Shown piece after piece: positions 58,304 through 64,000 of a stretch of 64,000 nucleotides of DNA. The notes below the pieces were generated by a model. That model was not told the origin of the DNA. It worked only from the letters and a program-made list of their open reading frames with translations, and searched no databases. Numbering within the stretch: position 1 is the first letter of the stretch; each line of letters opens with the position of its first letter. This DNA comes from Fistularia commersonii (taxonomy: Eukaryota; Chordata; Actinopteri; Syngnathiformes; Fistulariidae), in contig JBBMNZ010000014.1 in NCBI GenBank assembly GCA_037954325.1, positions 15,205,956 through 15,269,955 on the forward strand. The letters run 5' to 3'. The position numbers were made by a program, and so were the translations under genes.

Positions 58304-58885
58304 AAAATCCACAAAATGCAGACATGTTGAATACACTCTGAACAGGACTGAGACGTTGTACTTGACATAAATGATAGGAGATACAGCCATCCTGTTTAAA
58401 TCCACCCTTGACAGCCCACCTGTCCCTGAGGACGTCCCACACTTCCTGTCCAGCACGTGGCAGTTCAGACATCTCAGGGACGAGACAGGAGTGAGTATCT
58501 CCCGCAGCTGTCTCCTGCTGCCAAGCCTTGATAATCTAACAGCCTGCGTAATGGGCAGCATCTGGAGCGTCTCACTGAGACCCGCAGTCAGACAGCTGAG
58601 GGGCAGCGTGTCAGGCTGGGACGCAAAATCCGGCGCTGCTGTTAGGAGAGCAGCACAAGCCGCTCAGTCGTCTATCCTGTCAGTATGAGCGCCGACTCAA
58701 GCTATTAACATGAGAGTTATTATGGTGATAAATATGGCTCCATCTTTAGTTTCAGTCTTTGACAAATTCCTTGTGTTTTTCCAGTTTTTTACAGGGTTCC
58801 TTTTTGTTCCAATATTCTGCTTCTTGGTTTACGTTACTTTCTAAATATATCTAATTTTTTTTCCTGGCATCCAACTGTGATTCTC

Positions 58886-59144
58886 TTAACCCTTGTGTTG
58901 TCTTGCGGGTCAAAAGTGACCCACTACCATGTTTAGTTGTAGAAAAAACAACTTAACCTTTTTTTTTCCAACTTGAAATTTTATGGCTTTTCCTAGAGAC
59001 CACATAATTAGAAAAAGTGATACTTTTTTGTATATGTTTCCATGTGGGCTGTACACCACTAGGGTACAAAGATTGTCTTATGGGTCATTTTTGACCCGTA
59101 GGACAAGAAGAGTAAACACAATGTTAAGATCGCACGAGGGTTAA
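58886..59144. mobile_element. piggyBac-type MITE
   Basis: TTAA lies at both ends (58886-58889, 59141-59144). The inner ends CCCTTGTGTTGTCTT and, reversed, CCCTCGTGCGATCTT match at 11 of 15. Subterminal GGGTCA and TGACCC motifs repeat inverted. No coding capacity in about 250 bp. Confidence 0.75.
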
Positions 59145-60494
59145 TTCATATTCTCATTACGCCTTCGGTATGTAAGGATAAATCTTGCCGACCAGGGTTG
59201 GAACATTTACATGTGATGAAGGAGATTAACAACCTTACAATAACGTCTGAGAAAAGTTCCTTGCAGCCGCACCAAACTGTGAAATATGTCAGCACTTCCC
59301 TAGACTCTTCCCTGGACAGCATGCTGAACTCAAACAAGCTGGAAAATAAACCCCCAGAACACACAGCACTGATGAGGATATTTTCTAAATTAAAGCAGCC
59401 AAAATATAAATACAAACTCTGGGAGTCTTCAGCAAGGTAGCCTGTAATGCTTCTTAAATCTTGTACCCTGTATGAGCTGAATTACTTCATGTGGCAGTGC
59501 TGAATATAAAACTGAGAAAATACGACAAGTACAAACATACAACTGGTTTCCTTTCAAGAGCATCAGCATCCTTTTTAATGATATAAATGGTCTTACCCCT
59601 TTAACTAACATTGCAATTTTACATCATAACTGTTTCAACTGTGTGTTTTTGCACAAGCTCTGACATCAAACTAGAGGGAGGTTAAATCTTTTCTCCAGGA
59701 CAACACAATAATTCCCGGGACGTTTCTGTTGTCTTCCCACATTTTAAATGTGTTTTCCATGAAATGAAAGTTGGTTGATTGCTTTCAAAGGTGGAGAATT
59801 AGAGATGCACTGCAGCCGCACATTAGTGATCGTTCGAATGGTCTCTAACACCATGCTCAATGTTTATGCTGCACTTTGTAGCGTCAGCATTTGAAGGGAA
59901 AAAAAGATTATATCTAAATGAACCACTGTAACAGTGGGGTTTGACCAAAACAGTTCAACGCCAATCATTTTTGTAGATCTGTTTTTGCCAGCTATGCAGA
60001 GTGAAGGCAATATGGTAACACCACTGAGTTTCAAAAATGGAAAATAATAGAGGCCTATTTCCAAATAATCTGCCGATATCAAGCAGAAATGCCAGTGGGT
60101 ATTTTTCTACTGTAGAGCAGAGGGGAATTTTTTCAATGGCTTAATTTACATAAATGTATTCTCTCTGAGAAATATATATAATATATGTTACATATTATAT
60201 TGTTATATATACTTTTAGAGCTTCTTTTTATTTAAGAAAAGTTGGAAATTTAAAAGATCTGAAATTCCTTTATTTTTTTAACCAGGTTAAAATGTTTGAG
60301 AACAAATTTTCATTTTCAAATATGACGTGGTCAAGAGACTCCTGTAGGACAAAAAAATGCATAAATACAGATAACACACACAAACAACACACAGGAGGAA
60401 GCATAGAGGGGATAAATGGTAGGTGTGAGAACACGAAGTCAGCAGGCAATAACAGGACAGAGGAGAAAAGTAATGTGAATGTGAGTACATGTGT

Positions 60495-60535
<41 letters not shown>

Positions 60536-61149
60536 AAGAAGTAGTATGACGTAAAGCATACCTTATGTGTGTATGGATGCGTTTGCGTAGCTGTAAACTG
60601 GGGAGTTGGAGGCGTTTTTTTTTAAAGTCTTCCAGTCATTTGCTGCTATAAAGCGAAAGAAGCTGCAGCCAAAAATAGTTTAGGTCCTACGGATGCTGAG
60701 CTTGATGTATTTACTCGACCTAGTGCAATATGTTATTGGCAGAATGAAGAGAAGACAAAAAATAGGGTGGGGTCTCGCCCAGGATTGTATTATGGACAAA
60801 GTGAATCTGGTGATGGAGCCTCCAGGTATGAAGGAATGGCCAGTCCATCAGTTTATAAAGATGAGGATAGTGCGTGTGGAAAGGTGCATCTGTGGCAAAG
60901 CGGATGACTGACTGATAAAGAGTGTTTGGTGTGTTGATAGCAGTGCTTTGTGCCATTCTGTTCACTAATCACAAATATCATATTAATAAATAAGGTAGGA
61001 TGGATCTCACATTCTTAAATGAACCATTGCACAATTGAGTACCTGTACTGAGTAAACACACAGTGCTTTATATTGACAACACAAAAGCTGGTTTGCTTGT
61101 AAAAGTCATATAATGTCTTAATTCATCCTAAATAGATATGCTCTTTTTT
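59145..61149. other. No feature recognised apart from a TG microsatellite
   Basis: The 80-codon frame at 59198-59440 has no recognisable similarity. A TG array lies at 60490-60532. No other structure seen. Confidence 0.5.
60490..60532. repeat. (TG)n microsatellite
   Basis: About 20 TG units with one TA interruption. Confidence 0.93.
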
Positions 61150-61380
61150 AGGATGGCTTGCTCAGTTGGTAAAGCAGACATCCCTCCAATCAGAAGGCTA
61201 TCAATTTAATTCCTGTCTCCTTTTGTCTGTATGCCAAAGTGTCCTTGAGCAAAACACTGCCCCGGATGGTCGGGTCATCGCGTTGGAAGGCAGGTCTCTG
61301 GCTGTCTGTGTGTGAATTCAGTCTAGTGTAAAGCCCAAAGTGTGAAGGCGCTCTCTTAAGTTTAGATCATTTACCATTTA
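61150..61380 (+). repeat. V-SINE-like copy
   Basis: The head GGCTTGCTCAGTTGGTAAAG resembles a tRNA promoter region. The body has AGTGTCCTTGAGCAAAACAC and the end AGTGTAAAGCCCAAAGTGTG, as in fish V-SINEs. Confidence 0.7.
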
Positions 61381-61429
61381 TCCAAATCCCTATGACTAGC
61401 TCAACCCCTAATCATCCAGCTGAATTGAA

Positions 61430-61740
61430 GCTGTGCAGCCGACTCGGTCGGACCTCCGATCGTTCGGCGCGTGCAAGTTCCAGCTCCAGCTCATGTCTTT
61501 GCAAGCCCTGCCGCTGCTGAACATCTACAATGTCCCCTCGGTGCAGCTGCAGAGCATAGAGCCTGCGAGCAGAAATGATTACTGTGATTGTATCTGTAAA
61601 AACCCGCCAGTGGCCGCAGAAGTCCCCTGCTGCCCAGAGCGGCGGAGCGAGAGGCACACATGGCCAGCAGATGTTAGGAGCAGCCTGTCAGCGAGCCAGC
61701 ATGTCCATCGCTGCCCCGGTCACAGAAAGTGATGCAGGTT
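61430..61740. other. CpG-rich island-like stretch of unknown role
   Basis: It is clearly richer in G+C and CpG than its surroundings. On the minus strand an ATG at 61661 opens MCASRSAALGSRGLLRPLA, ending in phase 1 before a weak donor (GTTTTT). Joined to the lamb2 exon at 50295 this would read on as GLAAAVGQEPD, a possible signal peptide. This is speculative; it may equally be a promoter or unrelated. Confidence 0.2.
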
Positions 61741-62097
61741 CGGTTCACCGTCGGGAGTTGTGTTTGCCCTGATGCTCTGCAGCTGCTCAAGGAGTGGAGG
61801 TTGGTCCAAGGGAAGAGATCTGCCATTGCTCAAGTTAATTGTTATTGGGTGATAAAAACAGCAGCCGTACTTTTTGACCGATCTTCATCGAGTACACGTC
61901 CATAAACATCAGTGTCATGGCAATGTCCTTACTGATGAAATTGCTTTGCTTTTAAATAATTCATCCTTTATTAATCCCCCACAGGGATTATCATTCTCTG
62001 TGATTAACCCATCATGGAGGAACCGTGAGCAGTAGGCTGACGTCAACCAGTGCCAGGGGAGCAGATAGGGGTCCAGGGTCTTGCTTTGGACACTTGT

Positions 62098-62099
62098 GG

Positions 62100-62136
<37 letters not shown>
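62098..62136. repeat. (GT)n microsatellite
   Basis: About 18 GT units with CG/CA interruptions at the edges. Confidence 0.92.
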
Positions 62137-62137
<1 letters not shown>

Positions 62138-64000
62138 ACGTGTGCATGTTTGCAAATGAAGTCATGTGTGAAGTCATTTTTCAAAGTCAGATCTAAAAGA
62201 CGCTGATGTGCGCAGGTTTCCTCAGAGACAAATTTGAAAGAGATGAGGTCAAAGCAAATCTGCGTCCCAGATCGAAGGTCAGGGAGGTAAGTTACAAAAA
62301 TGACAAGCCTATTTTGCAATTAGTTTCCTCCCTAAAGCATTTAAAAATTTCCACTCTCCAATTTTAGGTTCAAACATTTTCGTCAATCTGTGTGATATCA
62401 TGTTACCTAATGAAGATCAGCGCCGGTTTTAATTTCAAAAAGACACCAGCCTGTAAAAACAACCATATGACGATCGAGATACTAGGTCTATAAAATAGCT
62501 CATATGATATTGCTTGAGTTTGCTTCATCTGGGCTTGGACAGAGAGAAAATAAGAAAACGGTCAATAATGGTTATAAATAGGCATTTATCACCTCATAAT
62601 GACTGCAGCTACTGAATTTGATTAGATTGCCCCACAATAGTGTGTTATGTTAAAAAGTATTAATTCATTCCCTTTCAGTACTGAATTAATGGAATCGACA
62701 TTCAGTCCCAAAAGATAAATTAATCAGCTTCTGCTTGTGGCACTTACAGGGAGCTGTTAAAGTCAACACAATGTTGGCTTTTAGGAGTTCTCACATCAAT
62801 ATGACTGAAATACAGATGACCTGGAACAGATGTGGCAGCTGGCCTGTGTTTACAAGCCAGAGGGTTATATTGGACCAGTGTGAGAGCTTGTCCTTTTTTT
62901 TTTTTTTGGGCCGGAGGAGGGGGTGGAGGGTGACACATTATTGTCCATGCATCCGTCATCTTTTCCTCTCCTACATCATTTCTTTCGAGATTCGTTTTCT
63001 TTCCCGCAATCCTGACAAGGGGTCTTATTACACCGGGAATATTGCGTGCCTGCAATTAGATAATTAGAGGTGTGAAGGTGTCTGAGCGAGCTTTTTAAAA
63101 CTCACTGTAGCCTGTAATTACGGCCGGCCTTTGGCACATACCAATAAAAGAGTAATAAAAGAAAAATAACGAAAGGTAGACTGTCCTCCTGAGACACGAT
63201 CGTCTGTTGGCTGCTTCCAAGTTTAATTTAAATAATTCTAATTTTTTGAGTCATGCACATCTTAATCCCTTCACACTGTTGTGTTTAACATTTTACAATA
63301 ATAGTAAATATGACATCACTGCCCTTTACAAATACTTGGCAATCCACTCTTCCCTTTCTCACATGTCCTGTCTCTATCCAGCATCCAACTGCCCAGTCGT
63401 AACTGTTTTTATTTATGACACTTTGCATTTAAAGCCGGGTCTGGACAATAATCTTTAGGAGGATTTACACAAACCCCGCATTCCCCCACGAGTCAGCGCT
63501 TTGTGACAGTAGCAAAAGAAAAACTGCTCTTTCACAGGACAGATCCGAGTTGTGGGCGGCCTTCTGTCTCAACCGGTAGACAGAGAGAGTGAGAGAGAAG
63601 GACAGAGAGATAGAAAGCAAGAGTGTGATAGAGACGGGGGGGATGAGGGGTGGGAGGGACAGGCAAAAATGATTTCATATTAATAGTAAGAGTAGTGCTA
63701 GTTTAGCCTACGAGTGCAAAAAAAAGACACAAAAATACCCTTTTAAGTACTTGAAATATCCGCGGCTTCACTCCGATCTCTACCCTATGATGAGTCTCTC
63801 ACTGCAGGACAAATGAGCAGCTGTCCTTTTCAAATAGGAAAGACGGAAGAGCTCAGCGTGTGGATAAAAAAAAAAAACATTATAAAATACAATTGATCAG
63901 GAAGCCTGAACAGACAGTAGGAAAATGTGTTTGGGCAGATACCCTTAAAGACGTGTGAACTGCAGGCCTACCGTTAAGGCAGGCCGTTTAAACCCCTTCA
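62137..64000. other. No feature recognised
   Basis: Unique-looking sequence to the window end, with a GAGA-rich run at 63575-63640. No gene or repeat family recognised on either strand. Confidence 0.5.

Noticed and set aside
59198..59440. 80-codon plus-strand frame with protein-like composition
   Set aside because: No known similarity, no introns or partner exons seen, and such lengths occur by chance.
1..64000. CRISPR arrays, operons, bacterial or phage systems
   Set aside because: Repeats are microsatellites or transposons and all real genes are spliced vertebrate genes; nothing prokaryotic is present.

Overview
This is vertebrate nuclear DNA, almost certainly from a teleost fish. Coding sequence sits in short exons with GT/AG splice sites. 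The introns and intergenic DNA are AT-rich and carry fish-type repeats: copies of the repeat with a GGTGGCGCAGTGGTTAG-like head and a GGAT tail, V-SINE-like fragments, hAT, pogo/Tigger and piggyBac-type DNA transposons, a non-LTR retrotransposon remnant, and long CA/TG and GGAT microsatellites. I cannot name the species.

Two recognisable genes lie in tandem on the minus strand. (1) Positions 134-15478 hold the 5' half of usp19 (ubiquitin-specific protease 19). Nine coding exons give 668 codons in one continuous frame: the start, two CS (p23/Hsp20-like) domains and the lead-in to the protease. The USP catalytic domain lies beyond position 1. (2) Positions 20878-50295 hold 33 coding exons of a laminin beta-2 chain (lamb2 or lamb2l), 1774 residues from just after the signal-peptide exon to the stop: LN domain, LE repeats, domain IV, LE repeats, coiled coil, six-cysteine beta knob, coiled coil, and a C-terminal tail matching beta-2. 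The exon with the start codon was not securely found. LAMB2 and USP19 are also neighbours in mammals, so the linkage is ancient. The products do not share a pathway: one is a secreted basement-membrane chain, the other a cytosolic/ER deubiquitinase.

Layout: 1-15.5 kb usp19, whose large intron (6.7-14.2 kb) holds four DNA-transposon remnants; 15.5-18.7 kb upstream region, a broken LINE and a cluster of fish repeats; 18.77-20.88 kb probable lamb2 3' UTR; 20.9-50.3 kb lamb2; 50.3-64 kb lamb2 first intron and/or upstream DNA with transposon remnants and no convincing gene.

I found no undescribed multi-gene system. The observations most worth a second look are a 69-bp near-copy of part of a usp19 CS-domain exon in the next intron, an hAT remnant with an exact 8-bp target duplication, perfect hairpins at the broken joints of a LINE, an enlarged linker between the two CS domains, and the lack of LRE in the laminin tail. 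All exon boundaries were read by eye from frame, splice sites and recalled family similarity. No search was run.
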